Assembly: GCA_024398835.1 (NCBI GenBank)
Contig: JAKSIK010000006.1
Location: 1 to 64,000 of the forward strand
DNA: 64,000 bases
Origin: Fibrobacter sp.
GTDB lineage: Bacteria > Fibrobacterota > Fibrobacteria > Fibrobacterales > Fibrobacteraceae
Reading direction: 5' to 3'
Below, piece after piece: positions 10,101 to 19,393 of the stretch (position 1 is the stretch's first letter; each line of letters opens with the position of its first letter). The position numbers and the translations under genes are program-made. The notes under the pieces are model-generated. The model was given only the letters and a program-made list of their open reading frames with translations, did no database searches and was not told where the DNA came from.

Positions 10101-11070
10101 CCTCGCACTCCATATCAGCGATTCCCAGCAGGATTCCATACAAATTCTCACTCCGTTCGCCACCTTCCCCTTCACCTTTGATTTCTGGGTCATGGGAAGC
10201 ACCAATCGTCCTCTACTCCGTGGCGACTTGAGCAACTCCAACGCAGGCTTTATTGGCGTGAAGGACATTTATCAGTTTGATTTGAATTCGTTTAGAATCA
10301 CATGGACTGATGCGCCATGGCAGCAAGGTAATGTGGATGTTTCCAGCGCACAGGAGCTTCCCTACTGTAATGAAACAGAAGAAAACGAAAACGAAACCTG
10401 CCCCATCAATTTGGATATACAGGGTACTCTTTCCAACCCGCAGGCAACACCTAGCTCTAACTGTGGCAACGAATCCAGTTCCGCCGCCATCTACTACAAC
10501 ATCTTCCTCGGTTGTATTGCCGAAAATACAGACGAATCTACAGACTGGAACAAACTTGCCGGTAAAGCAATTGGTAAGGTGCTTTCCTCTACGGCCAACA
10601 AGACCCTTGGCGGCGATTACATCGGCGATATCGACATGAAGGTGATGTTATTCAACAGCAACACCCAGAATGAAAAAGACTCCAGCTACTTCAAGCTGCC
10701 CATCTCCCTGGATAAATGGGTAAAGGACTTGAGTCTCATCTTCGGGTATACACAAGACCAGAGCGAGAACCCCACTTACGACCAGGCATTACAATTCGGC
10801 GTGAACTACAAGCTTCCCGTGTTTAAAGAAAAAGAATATTCTCACAAAAATCACCTGAATCCGGCCCTCTCTCTGAATGGTCAGCTCGTTTCCAAGCAGT
10901 ATTTGACCAACACAGGTACCGAAGGCAACGAAAACCGCATTGAAAAAAATGTGGGTATAAACTACACTTACCGTTACTGGAACCCTTGCCTCCTCGGCAT
11001 CGGGCACTGCGAAACCATTTCTCCGAGAGATACCACACAAACCAAGGCTAAGACAGAGGTAGCAAAATGA
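7180..11070 (+). CDS. tamB: TamB-like inner-membrane/periplasmic translocation-assembly protein
   Basis: Large AsmA/TamB-type protein thought to bridge inner and outer membranes in lipid or protein transport. It has 1296 residues (E. coli TamB is of similar size), an N-terminal membrane anchor (about 10-33) and then long beta-rich repeats (many GxLxLxxxDfkxxNF-like strands). The C-terminal 300 residues (TARPINLALHISD, LRGDLSNSNAGFIGVKDIYQF) resemble the conserved TamB end. The only start that keeps the anchor is TTG at 7180; there is an in-frame stop at 7168 and no ribosome site. The stop overlaps the tamA start as ATGA, so the pair is translationally coupled in the order B-A, reversed from E. 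coli. Confidence 0.85.
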   Translation: MKKNTSTFRFTAAIATVIVGVLALCAWLGHSVLVSYLSSTHTYNGVEVTPYGHQMEGLLTHSFDSIAVKKGNSTYVVRKLDFDLTVVGDSKGLALKADAVELDIKSAENSKDKQDSATGPPSIPEELKFYLPVSVEANSLSIKVDSAAWTAKDISIRSEGEHQVRVKARDIEGDNIAQKTSVEVAANFSGQKVYADGQIVAGSDSVHMNVAANKSNLTEVSTQVNLDVNNPEEWLPFKLPEAVPPIGKLKVSGSARLDARKNPHYDVTIQTRVGAFWPLKTQNVNLHLKGGPQGFHAVVNLRDDEGGHIFAEGDVDKNWDFKASGKVTNLSAMFGPQMMPMDMIIHSASKDGDVIRAKAETRQGSIVEATINLKDKFRMTYTGDMSPYEQWALDWSKGRLVLKERFKVYGTVEDAKTRILVKIPNVYDAYEIRADSLQTVLLIDKNGIDFSDGIIYSPKETFDFTGDVKWNGKGPHTSWEVIQRHGGVARAYVSILDSISLDVTADSVEVSTIPFANIKLNEKLSGKVTGHWFQNFDKNSGVADVSFDGNFEPFNLQAHVKGYENNDTVFVEKAEALQNKNRVEAEGAFILPNDSNPNFDPTGTLPIQVLHAWIMAKDFNIPLLLEPLNDSTMTSGLITGDLAYNEGGGLQGNIDFTDLKFSNIPSHLLSINKMNLFAEGNKMELNAYLDIGNGGWTGNTQVILDDIFKPKRHVSISHSSDNGGDLYAEGFIDSLLVFNGKMNMNGSWFIPGTLSELQRTDVSVDVTADIRKGLKGVTADFRADSTLLKLQKMNYRFPVRVRGHLEDGILDVSEASTQNDSGETISGKIRLDLDKFQVEAFDVESKLYSIRTASHTVVVENVSGHLEDTEENMVLSAQIPTIRYLFHNETYGDAEALGHSNLYFAIPHAKEGIIENKTIGGELVVDRLLYRKNIEIEMTPSSLDKFISMFHNAVARVKKSETQEAKISTARPINLALHISDSQQDSIQILTPFATFPFTFDFWVMGSTNRPLLRGDLSNSNAGFIGVKDIYQFDLNSFRITWTDAPWQQGNVDVSSAQELPYCNETEENENETCPINLDIQGTLSNPQATPSSNCGNESSSAAIYYNIFLGCIAENTDESTDWNKLAGKAIGKVLSSTANKTLGGDYIGDIDMKVMLFNSNTQNEKDSSYFKLPISLDKWVKDLSLIFGYTQDQSENPTYDQALQFGVNYKLPVFKEKEYSHKNHLNPALSLNGQLVSKQYLTNTGTEGNENRIEKNVGINYTYRYWNPCLLGIGHCETISPRDTTQTKAKTEVAK

Positions 11071-12947
11071 AGAAGATAATTTGCGTTCTGTTGTTCTTAG
11101 CTTCGGCGGTGCTGGCAGATGAAGGAGTGAAGCACCCCTGGTACGTGGACTTTGACGGAAATAAGGTATTCTCTACCTTCCAGCTGGAAGAGCAGCTAGA
11201 CATTCCTGATGAATTCGGCCAACTGGATACGACCAAGCAGGATTTCATGATGCGACTCTCTGCAGAAGGAATCCGGGCCCTCTACTACTCTCGCGGTTAT
11301 TACAGTCTGGATTTAAAAATGGATATCCGCCGGCAGTACTACTCCCTCGATAGCATGGAACGCGGATACATGTTCAGTATCGTAGAAGGCGAGCGCTACC
11401 GCTTTAGCGGGGTTTCAATTGTTGCACCGGAAACCAAAGATGTTGAAATTAACGAAAGCTCTCTGAAAACAGAACAGGATCGCTACTTCTCTCAAGATGA
11501 CATTGCCGAAGACGTGCAGACTATTCAAAGCGCCTATCGTAAGGCGGGTTACCTCCATGTTTATGTTTCCCCCGCCGAAAAAATTGACACCTTGAACAAA
11601 AAGATTCTTGTGGAAATCAATGTGCTCCCAGGCGCCAAAGTGATGATGGGAAACATGGTGAGTAGCAGCAAGCGAGTCACTGACAGGCAAAACGGTTCTG
11701 TTGAAGAAACGGGATTGTCGGATACGGCCTGGCTTTCCTCCCTTTGGAAAATTCCACAGGGAGAAACCATTGACGGTAACCAATACAACTCTTTTAAGAA
11801 CAAATTATTCTCCACGCAGTTGTTTACACAAATCAAGCTAAACGATTCGTTACGCACTGACGGACTTTCCGATGTTCATTTAGATGTAACCGAACGCGTT
11901 CCTGGCGAAGCCCGCTACGGATTCTTCTTTGAAGAGATTTATGGTTTCGGAGCCCAGGCCTACGCAAAGCACAAGAACTTCTTTGGGAGATTCAACGAAT
12001 TTTCCACCAGTTTCCAGATTGCACAACACAAGCAGGAAATTTCGGCAGGTTATGCGAACCCCCTTCTTTTCGGTACAGCGTTCACCTTCATTCCTACCGC
12101 AATCCGCTTTGAAGACCGTCTAAGTTTCAACCACGAAAAGATCAATCCGCCCGCCTACCCCGACAGCATTGAAGAGCGCTACGAAGTCATTAACCGCGGC
12201 GACCTTACCTTCGGCATTACAAGTCACATCCGCTTCCGTGGAACTGTGGATACCCGTTATGTGAACAAGAACGATGACGAACTTTTGAAGGTCAAAGGAG
12301 AAGTGGCGCTCACCTTTGACTATACCGATGATTACTTCAACCCCACCAAAGGTATCCGTATCGCTCCTACCACAGGTGTTGGCACCAACCTAACCGCCTC
12401 CCTGGATAATCCTACCATGATCGGCAACCCCTACACCTATACCGAGGGAACCGTCAATCTGTATTTCCCGCTGTTATGGACTTTCTATGGAGCCCTAAGC
12501 GGTAGCGCAGGCAAGTTCTTCAACTCCGCCTTGGAAGATGACGCCCGCGTATTCTACCAGGGCGGTTCCCGTTCCGTTCGCGGTTACCGCTTCCGCAGTA
12601 TCTATGCCAGCTATGAATCTCTGGACGATGAAGGCGAAACCATCATCAACACTGGCCTCACTCCTATCTACTTCCGCTTCAATCAGGAACTCCGCTGGAC
12701 ACTTCCGTGGAAATCTGCAAAACGCTGGCAGATTGTGCAATTCTTCGACTGGGCAAAAGTCATGGATGAAGAGGACGATGTCTACGCCATGGAATCTGAC
12801 GCTAGCTTAGGCCTTGGCATTCGTTACCACTGGCAGTTCCTTACCTTCCGTCTGGATTACGCCTTCAACAAGAACTTCTCCGACCACGACTGGACTGAAA
12901 AATTTGGCTGGGGCAGATTCGCCTTCGACTTGTCGCAGACCTTCTAG
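11067..12947 (+). CDS. tamA: Omp85/TamA-type outer-membrane assembly factor
   Basis: The 626-residue product has a signal peptide (cleaved near VLADEG), two or three POTRA-like units (about 35-280, with 'yl.v.V..gekyrfsgVsi' and 'aYrkaGYlhvyVsp' patterns) and a C-terminal 16-strand-type barrel ending in aromatic DLSQTF, the usual outer-membrane signature. The family motif appears as YQGGSRSVRGYRFRS in the barrel. It overlaps the TamB-like gene by four bases, which supports a TamA role rather than BamA. It converges with the ABC gene with nine bases between stops and no terminator visible. Confidence 0.88.
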   Translation: MKKIICVLLFLASAVLADEGVKHPWYVDFDGNKVFSTFQLEEQLDIPDEFGQLDTTKQDFMMRLSAEGIRALYYSRGYYSLDLKMDIRRQYYSLDSMERGYMFSIVEGERYRFSGVSIVAPETKDVEINESSLKTEQDRYFSQDDIAEDVQTIQSAYRKAGYLHVYVSPAEKIDTLNKKILVEINVLPGAKVMMGNMVSSSKRVTDRQNGSVEETGLSDTAWLSSLWKIPQGETIDGNQYNSFKNKLFSTQLFTQIKLNDSLRTDGLSDVHLDVTERVPGEARYGFFFEEIYGFGAQAYAKHKNFFGRFNEFSTSFQIAQHKQEISAGYANPLLFGTAFTFIPTAIRFEDRLSFNHEKINPPAYPDSIEERYEVINRGDLTFGITSHIRFRGTVDTRYVNKNDDELLKVKGEVALTFDYTDDYFNPTKGIRIAPTTGVGTNLTASLDNPTMIGNPYTYTEGTVNLYFPLLWTFYGALSGSAGKFFNSALEDDARVFYQGGSRSVRGYRFRSIYASYESLDDEGETIINTGLTPIYFRFNQELRWTLPWKSAKRWQIVQFFDWAKVMDEEDDVYAMESDASLGLGIRYHWQFLTFRLDYAFNKNFSDHDWTEKFGWGRFAFDLSQTF

Positions 12948-12956
12948 GGTAGCAAA

Positions 12957-13775
12957 CTATGTGCCAGTGGCATCCCTGTAGATATCCGAAAGACTTCCCT
13001 GGCGTTGCTCAATATCTTTGATAGCAATGTGAGCCGCCGTCAAAGCCTTCTCAATTTGCGTGGCAGTCACCCCATTTTCCAGTTTGAGAGAGAATACATC
13101 GCCCGCGCCAACCTGAACTGCGCCGGTAGCCTTAACCACACCGTGGTCAATGATTCCATAGTGGGTGGCCTCCGCTTCCATTTCCGCCAGAATATGAGAA
13201 GACACGATGGCAGTGCCACCCGTTTCCCTACGCCACTTGGATATAAGCTTCCACACCGTCTCTCGCGCGTTAGGGTCCAGATTCGCCACAGGTTCATCCA
13301 GAATGAGAATTTCCGGATGTGGCAGCATTGCACGCATGAGCTGCACCTTCTGGCGATTTCCTAAGGAAAGCGCGCTCATTTTCTGCTGCAAATCGCCCAA
13401 CAGCAATTCCTCGGAAAGTTTTTTTGCATGATCCGCTACCGCAGCAGAATCCATGCCGTAAAAACCTCCAAAATACTGGAGATATTCCAAAACAGAAAGT
13501 TTCGCATAAACGCCAGGATTCTCGAGAAGTACGCCATAATGCTTCGGATCCAGAAAACCTGATGCGGAACGATACCGAAAATCAACAATCAAGCGTCCGT
13601 CAAAAGTTTCAAACCTGCCGCACAGCAAGCGGAGAAGTGTCGTCTTCCCCGCGCCATTGGGGCCAAGAAGTGCAAAAAATGAACCTTCCGGAATTTCTAG
13701 CGAAATGCCGTTCAACGCAAGCCCATTACTCTTTGGATAGCGAAAGGAAACATTTTCGAAACTAATGATTGGCAT
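12957..13775 (-). CDS. ABC transporter ATP-binding protein (exporter type)
   Basis: ATPase subunit of an ABC-2-like exporter. The 272 residues contain Walker A GPNGAGKTT (about 38-46), a Q-loop region, the signature in degenerate form LSLGNRQK (common in ABC-2 ATPases instead of LSGGQ), Walker B ILILDEP and the H-loop VSSHIL. No permease lies on either side, so the partner must be encoded elsewhere. The start overlaps the stop of the upstream diguanylate cyclase as TAATG, so the two are translated together. Confidence 0.88.
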   Translation of the reverse strand: MPIISFENVSFRYPKSNGLALNGISLEIPEGSFFALLGPNGAGKTTLLRLLCGRFETFDGRLIVDFRYRSASGFLDPKHYGVLLENPGVYAKLSVLEYLQYFGGFYGMDSAAVADHAKKLSEELLLGDLQQKMSALSLGNRQKVQLMRAMLPHPEILILDEPVANLDPNARETVWKLISKWRRETGGTAIVSSHILAEMEAEATHYGIIDHGVVKATGAVQVGAGDVFSLKLENGVTATQIEKALTAAHIAIKDIEQRQGSLSDIYRDATGT

Positions 13776-14917
13776 TAGCGCTCCGAATGCCTAGCTTCTT
13801 TCACCTGGTACAGCGCTGCATCAGCCTTATTGAAGAAGTCGGGAACTATTTCCATATCATCGGAATATTCCGCATATCCAACACTCATCTTCAGCGGATA
13901 CTTCATGCTGGACGAAGCTTCCTTCAGACTTTCATCAATGAGCGCCACCAAATTCTTCGCGGTTTCTTCGGAATCAAATTCTCCTGCCACTACAAATTCG
14001 TCGCCACCATAACGGGCGATAAAGCAATTCCTAGGACCGCAAACTCTTTTTAGCACACCCGCCATAACCTGCAGAGCATTGTCACCTTCCCCATGGCCGT
14101 AGGTATCGTTAATGTGCTTGAAATCGTCCGCATCCAAGACGAAAAGGTAGAGGTTTCCAATGGCGGGGCGAGCAGCCACCATCTTTTTAGAAAGGAACTT
14201 GTAGAACTGCAAGCGATTGTTGAGGCCCGTCAAAGGGTCCACAGAAATCATCTGTGCCTGAATGTTCACAAACACCATGAGAATGGCAAGGGTCATGCCC
14301 ACTGCGAGTAGCGGCACCCCAGGAAGAAGGGTTTGCAGAAGGCTCGCCACCAAAGGGAAGAAACCCAAGGTAAACAGGGAGAGATAGACATTCCGCTCCG
14401 CATAATTTTTGCGTTTGAAAGCCTGGGCTAGCGACATGGCCATCGCCCAAAAGAGATAGATGTAAACAAGAAGAGGCTGAACGAGATACAATTCACCGCG
14501 ATGATAATGGTTGAAATCGTCCACCGAGAAAATCCAGCCCGTCCAGATAGAGGCTACCGACAAGACGATGAGCGCCACCATCGGCACTAGCGACAATTTG
14601 CGCCACAATGGGTGATGATGAATTTTATGCCCCAAGCAATAATCAATGTAGCTGAACCATCCCCAAGCGAGCACGGCCGTTTCCACAAAATAGCCCGCAT
14701 TAATGAGCGTCAAAATCTCATAAGCACCCGGGAAACTCTTCCCGTCTAACAGAATCCACAAAAAATCTAGGAACAAAAGCAAGACGCCATTCAGCGTCAC
14801 ATTCGTGAATAAAATCTGCTCCGTTTGTCGGCGATAGTTCAAGCGCGCCTTGTGCAAGAGGAGCACCAGGATGCAAACGCAGAACAGGTTAATCTCTATA
14901 TAAAGCAGATCGTACAT
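13775..14917 (-). CDS. Membrane diguanylate cyclase, 7TM sensor plus GGDEF
   Basis: Makes cyclic di-GMP from two GTP. The first 220 residues form about seven transmembrane helices with no recognised sensory family. A GGDEF domain follows, starting DPLTGLNNR with the active-site loop RYGGDEF intact, so it should be active. The position of the inhibitory I-site (RxxD upstream of GGDEF) reads RNCF, so product inhibition is probably lost. The stop is shared with the ATG of the downstream ABC ATPase. The N-terminal DLLYIEIN start at 14917 has no strong ribosome site. Confidence 0.88.
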   Translation of the reverse strand: MYDLLYIEINLFCVCILVLLLHKARLNYRRQTEQILFTNVTLNGVLLLFLDFLWILLDGKSFPGAYEILTLINAGYFVETAVLAWGWFSYIDYCLGHKIHHHPLWRKLSLVPMVALIVLSVASIWTGWIFSVDDFNHYHRGELYLVQPLLVYIYLFWAMAMSLAQAFKRKNYAERNVYLSLFTLGFFPLVASLLQTLLPGVPLLAVGMTLAILMVFVNIQAQMISVDPLTGLNNRLQFYKFLSKKMVAARPAIGNLYLFVLDADDFKHINDTYGHGEGDNALQVMAGVLKRVCGPRNCFIARYGGDEFVVAGEFDSEETAKNLVALIDESLKEASSSMKYPLKMSVGYAEYSDDMEIVPDFFNKADAALYQVKEARHSER

Positions 14918-15016
14918 AACAAATCAAGACTTCCAAACCAATCGGACTAATTGATAAAGATACATTATTTAATGGGTTGGAATGATTGGCTCTATAGTCC
15001 ACTTTGGAATGCAAAT

Positions 15017-15283
15017 TCAGGATTTTTCGGGTTCAGAAACCAGCGCAGACGATTCAGTTTTCGGCATTGTGATGTCGAACACTTCCTCGCGACGGTACGG
15101 CTTTTCAGGGGTAAGCAGCTTATTGAGGGCAACAATCAGCATATCCTGCGTGTGCCTCGGGATAGCCCGCTTGCCAAGCCTCGCCTTCTGCACCATCTTG
15201 TGGTTCAAATGTTCTGGAAGTTGCTCCACCAAATCGTGGTTAGAAGCATTGGCGGCAGTCAAAATTTCGTCTAGTTTCGTCAT
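15017..15283 (-). CDS. Small conserved-looking protein of unknown function
   Basis: An 88-residue, charged, soluble product (MTKLDEILTAANASNHDLVEQL...). No family recognised. Coding is supported by ordinary codon use and by its own putative -10 box TATATTTG (15295-15288), four bases before the ATG. It begins just after the ssrA terminator. There is no ribosome site, so if real it is probably read from a leaderless transcript. Confidence 0.6.
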   Translation of the reverse strand: MTKLDEILTAANASNHDLVEQLPEHLNHKMVQKARLGKRAIPRHTQDMLIVALNKLLTPEKPYRREEVFDITMPKTESSALVSEPEKS

Positions 15284-15296
15284 GTTTCAAATATAG

Positions 15297-15332
15297 AAAA
15301 GCGCGGGCTCCACCCTTTGGCGAAGCCCGCTC
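15297..15332 (-). terminator. Intrinsic terminator of ssrA
   Basis: Minus strand AGCGGGCT ... AGCCCGC stem with a 14-base loop, followed by GCTTTTC, directly after the tmRNA 3' end. Confidence 0.75.
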
Positions 15333-15336
15333 TATA

Positions 15337-15693
15337 TGGAGGTGAGGGGAGTCGAACCCCTGTCCAAAATCCCGTCCATGTACATTCCTACAAGCTTTCC
15401 CTTCGTATTTGAGGTCTCGCCTCACCCACGCCCAAGAAGGTCGGCGCAGGTTTCAGCCAGCCTAGTAAATCTCGGAATCTGCACCCAGGCATTACAAATC
15501 CCTATCCCATATTGCGTCCGGACGTACTACCCAATGGGAGTGAGTCGAGGCCCGGCGTTGCCGCTAATTAGGCAGCGAGTGCGTAGTTTTCGTCAGCACT
15601 TATTTTTTTTCAGACTTTTTAACGAGTGCCCTCGTCTGAGACCTCGGCTTGCAACTAACACTTCAGCGACCCTGTCGAAACCAGATCACCCCC
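15337..15693 (-). ncRNA. ssrA: Transfer-messenger RNA (tmRNA)
   Basis: Rescues stalled ribosomes by trans-translation. The 5' end GGGGGTGATCTGGTTTCGAC and 3' end TTCGACTCCCCTCACCTCCA form the tRNA-Ala-like acceptor (GGGGGTG with CACCTCC, one G-T pair) and the T arm AGGGG/CCCCT. The discriminator A is 15337 and CCA is not encoded. The tag reading frame at 15597-15568 is GCT GAC GAA AAC TAC GCA CTC GCT GCC TAA, giving ADENYALAA, a classical degradation tag. Length about 357 nt. It is preceded by two tandem structured repeats and a good promoter, so the primary transcript likely has a leader of about 175 nt removed by RNase P. Confidence 0.96.
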
Positions 15694-15774
15694 AGGTGAG
15701 AGGCGTGCAAGAAAGTTCGCTTTCTTGCATGACCGAACCGCAGGTGCTCGGCTCTGAAAGAGCAAAGCACCCCC
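15694..15774 (-). repeat. Tandem structured repeat unit B in the ssrA leader
   Basis: 81 bases ending at the tmRNA 5' end. It starts GGGGGTGCTTT like unit A, has an imperfect hairpin GGTGCT.../...GAGCACC, the shared linker GGTTCGGTCAT, a nine-base-pair hairpin GCAAGAAAG/CTTTCTTGC (15707-15728) and ends CTCACCT. Its stems differ in sequence from unit A while staying paired. Confidence 0.8.
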
Positions 15775-15856
15775 AAGGTGAGCGTCGCGCAAGAACGCTT
15801 GCGTTCTTGTATGACCGAACCGGGGTGCTTCTGTTCGAAGAACAGAAAGCACCCCC
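15775..15856 (-). repeat. Tandem structured repeat unit A in the ssrA leader
   Basis: 82 bases, same layout as unit B: GGGGGTGCTTT, a near-perfect 15-bp hairpin (15822-15855, one bulge, three-base loop), linker GGTTCGGTCAT, and the palindrome CAAGAACGCAAGCGTTCTTG (15809-15790), then CTCACCTT. Confidence 0.8.
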
Positions 15857-15875
15857 AGTTATTAGAAGATTAGTG

Positions 15876-15906
15876 CAAATATAACAACTTCACACACTCA
15901 AGTCAA
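15876..15906 (-). promoter_or_regulatory. Predicted ssrA promoter
   Basis: TTGACT (15906-15901), 17-base spacer, TATATT (15883-15878) continuing as TATATTTG. This is the best sigma70-like promoter in the window and lies upstream of both leader repeats. Confidence 0.7.
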
Positions 15907-16007
15907 TCATACTCAATTCGTGATCTGGTTGAGACAGGTCTGTTGACAGCCCCTTCCCAACCAAAACCCTTTCACTATTATATCGCTTGAAAATTCTGTT
16001 TTGTCAA

Positions 16008-16042
16008 CAAAAAAACACTCCCGGCATAACCGAAAGTGTTTT
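16008..16042 (-). terminator. Intrinsic terminator of gdhA
   Basis: Minus strand AACACTTTCGG / CCGGGAGTGTT stem (one mismatch), five-base loop, then seven T. It follows the gdhA stop by about 40 bases. Between them is a small ACTTAC/GTAAGT hairpin (16060-16076). Confidence 0.85.
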
Positions 16043-16083
16043 CATTGGTCATAGCAGGTACTTACGTTAAGTAAGTCCGAGCA

Positions 16084-17457
<1,374 letters not shown>

Positions 17458-17609
17458 TTAACGGGCAGAAAAATAACAAAAAATGGACTTGTTCAGCAGA
17501 CTTTTTTCCGCATTTTTTTACAGGGAAAACAAAAATATTTTTGCTAAAAATTCGTCAAAAATTGAAGATTTAACAGGAAAATGAGCGTAACTCGTTCAAC
17601 ATCAACAAG

Positions 17610-18404
17610 TTAGCGCAAGGTCTTTATCAAAGTTTCGTGCAAGAGGCCATTACTGAAAATCACCTGCTCCCGGTCCACAAATTGCATCGGAGTGCCGTCG
17701 ATATGAGTAGCCCTGCCCCCGGCCTCCTCCACAAGGAGCGCAATAGCCGCAATGTCCCAAGGATAGCTCATGGTCATGACGAAACAATCCAGACGGCCGC
17801 AGGCGGTAAAACAGCCCTCAATCACCGCAGACCCGAGGCACTTCACCCGCTCAAAAGTCTCCGCCTCCCGCGCAAAATTGCGGGAATTGCAAGCGTTGAT
17901 GACCGCTGCCTCCCCCACATTGAAGTCGCCGTTACTCACGAGCGCATGGGTAGGATTGCTTTCCTGGCTCACATGGACCGGATGCCCATTCATGAAGGTT
18001 CCGCCGCCGCGAATAGCGGTAAAAACCTCCCCCAGTTTCGGGAGGTTCACGCAGGCCACCAGCGGCTTATCCTCAAAAAACAACGCGATGGAAATCCCCC
18101 ACAGGGGAATGCCGCGGCTGAAGTTCACCGTGCCGTCCACAGGGTCAATAATCCAGCGGTAGCGGGAATCGGAGCCCTCGATAATGCCCGCCTCTTCTGT
18201 GCGGATGGAATGGGAGGGAAACGCGGCGCGGAGCCCATCCACAATGAGTTTTTCACTGCCCACATCGGCGATGGTCACCACATCCTTCACAGACTTGTAC
18301 TTCACATTGCCCAAATTCTGCTGCAGTTCCAAGCAAAGATTCCCGGCCTTGCGAGCCAAGGTCTCTGCCACCGACAAAAAGCGTTCCTGTTCCTGCGATT
18401 CCAT
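17610..18404 (-). CDS. Inositol monophosphatase-family phosphatase (SuhB-like)
   Basis: Mg-dependent, Li-sensitive sugar or nucleotide phosphatase superfamily. Metal site residues are present in TEEAG (about 70), IDPVDGTVNF (about 86-95, the D-x-V-D-G-T signature) and PWDIAAIALLVEEAGG (about 214-229). 264 residues is normal. Substrate cannot be told: inositol-1-phosphate, 3'(2'),5'-bisphosphate nucleotide and histidinol-phosphate enzymes share these motifs. It lies 30 bases after the DUF2279-like gene in a leftward run with fabF. Confidence 0.85.
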   Translation of the reverse strand: MESQEQERFLSVAETLARKAGNLCLELQQNLGNVKYKSVKDVVTIADVGSEKLIVDGLRAAFPSHSIRTEEAGIIEGSDSRYRWIIDPVDGTVNFSRGIPLWGISIALFFEDKPLVACVNLPKLGEVFTAIRGGGTFMNGHPVHVSQESNPTHALVSNGDFNVGEAAVINACNSRNFAREAETFERVKCLGSAVIEGCFTACGRLDCFVMTMSYPWDIAAIALLVEEAGGRATHIDGTPMQFVDREQVIFSNGLLHETLIKTLR

Positions 18405-18434
18405 ATTATTGCCAACCCATTACATATAAATTCA

Positions 18435-19391
18435 TCAGAACTTGATGGGATAGAGCCAGAACCACTTCACATCGGGATAGACCTGAACGGTGGGCGCCGG
18501 GAATTTGAAGTAGTTGAGCCACTTGATGGCTTGGCGGGCCAATCGGCTCTGGGGGCGGAAGGCTTCCAAGTCGTAGTCGAGGGCGATGTACACCTCGCGA
18601 TGGGGGTGCGGGTCGTGGGTAAACACGCCTTCGTCAATGCTGAGGCCAGCCGCAATGGCAAGCCAGCTGGGATAGAACTGGCGGGCAGCGGCGGGTAGCA
18701 TGCGGTAAATTTTGAAGGAAGCCCAGAAAGTCTGGTTGCAATAGTCGTCGGTGAAAATTCCCGTATCGCTCTGGCGGTAATAGGCCTTGGTGTTAATCCA
18801 GTAGCTCCATTTCAAATCCACGTATTTGAACAAAGGAACGTAGCGCTCCGCCATAGGCAAAAAGCCGCCCAGCGTTCCCGAAAGAACATCGAAAATGCTG
18901 AAGCCCCATTCCGGAGAATAGCCGTCCTTCACGTCGATGGCGATGTGGGTGGCCATAGCGGAAAGGCCCGCAAACAGGTAGGCCTGAAATTCGCTGGCTC
19001 CGGCCCAGTGATAGCCCTCGTAGAAGCCCTCACCCAGTGCAACGCCAGCAGCAAAGTGGCCTAATTTGTCCAAATTCAAGGCGTAATCAAAATCGTTCTC
19101 GAAGTGGAAATGGCTTTTTTCATCGTCCCACCAGCCCTTCTCAAAAACCAACCAGTAAGCGGCACCGTAAGCGATGAGCGTGAGGGAAGCAACGCCAACC
19201 AATTTGGGAACGGAAACTTCCGTCGGGATGTCCGTGGAATCCTCGCTGCGGTAATCCCAAGTGGAATCGCGCCAGGTGTAGGGATCGTAAGGTGCGGCAT
19301 AGGATGGGGTGGACAAAACAAGGCACTGCAAAACGAGCGTCAACGCAAAAAATAAACCGAGATTTTTCAAACGGAACCATTCGCGAAGCAT
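18435..19391 (-). CDS. DUF2279-like predicted envelope protein
   Basis: 318 residues with an N-terminal signal (cleavage after SYA), one further hydrophobic helix (about 65-82) and the DUF2279/YfiM landmark LDKLGHFAAG followed by EGYHWAG and AIDVKDGYSPEWGFSIFDVLSGTLGG. The DK-GH and D-DG-S residues are the conserved core of that family, whose function is unknown. It starts two bases after the fabF stop, so it is tightly coupled to fatty-acid synthesis transcription. I infer an envelope location only. Confidence 0.7.
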   Translation of the reverse strand: MLREWFRLKNLGLFFALTLVLQCLVLSTPSYAAPYDPYTWRDSTWDYRSEDSTDIPTEVSVPKLVGVASLTLIAYGAAYWLVFEKGWWDDEKSHFHFENDFDYALNLDKLGHFAAGVALGEGFYEGYHWAGASEFQAYLFAGLSAMATHIAIDVKDGYSPEWGFSIFDVLSGTLGGFLPMAERYVPLFKYVDLKWSYWINTKAYYRQSDTGIFTDDYCNQTFWASFKIYRMLPAAARQFYPSWLAIAAGLSIDEGVFTHDPHPHREVYIALDYDLEAFRPQSRLARQAIKWLNYFKFPAPTVQVYPDVKWFWLYPIKF

Positions 19392-19393
19392 TT

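Noticed and set aside
15694-15856. Reading the ssrA leader repeats as tRNA genes or a CRISPR array
   Set aside because: The linker GGTTCGGTC looks like a T loop but no cloverleaf forms, and two units with diverged stems are not CRISPR repeats with spacers.
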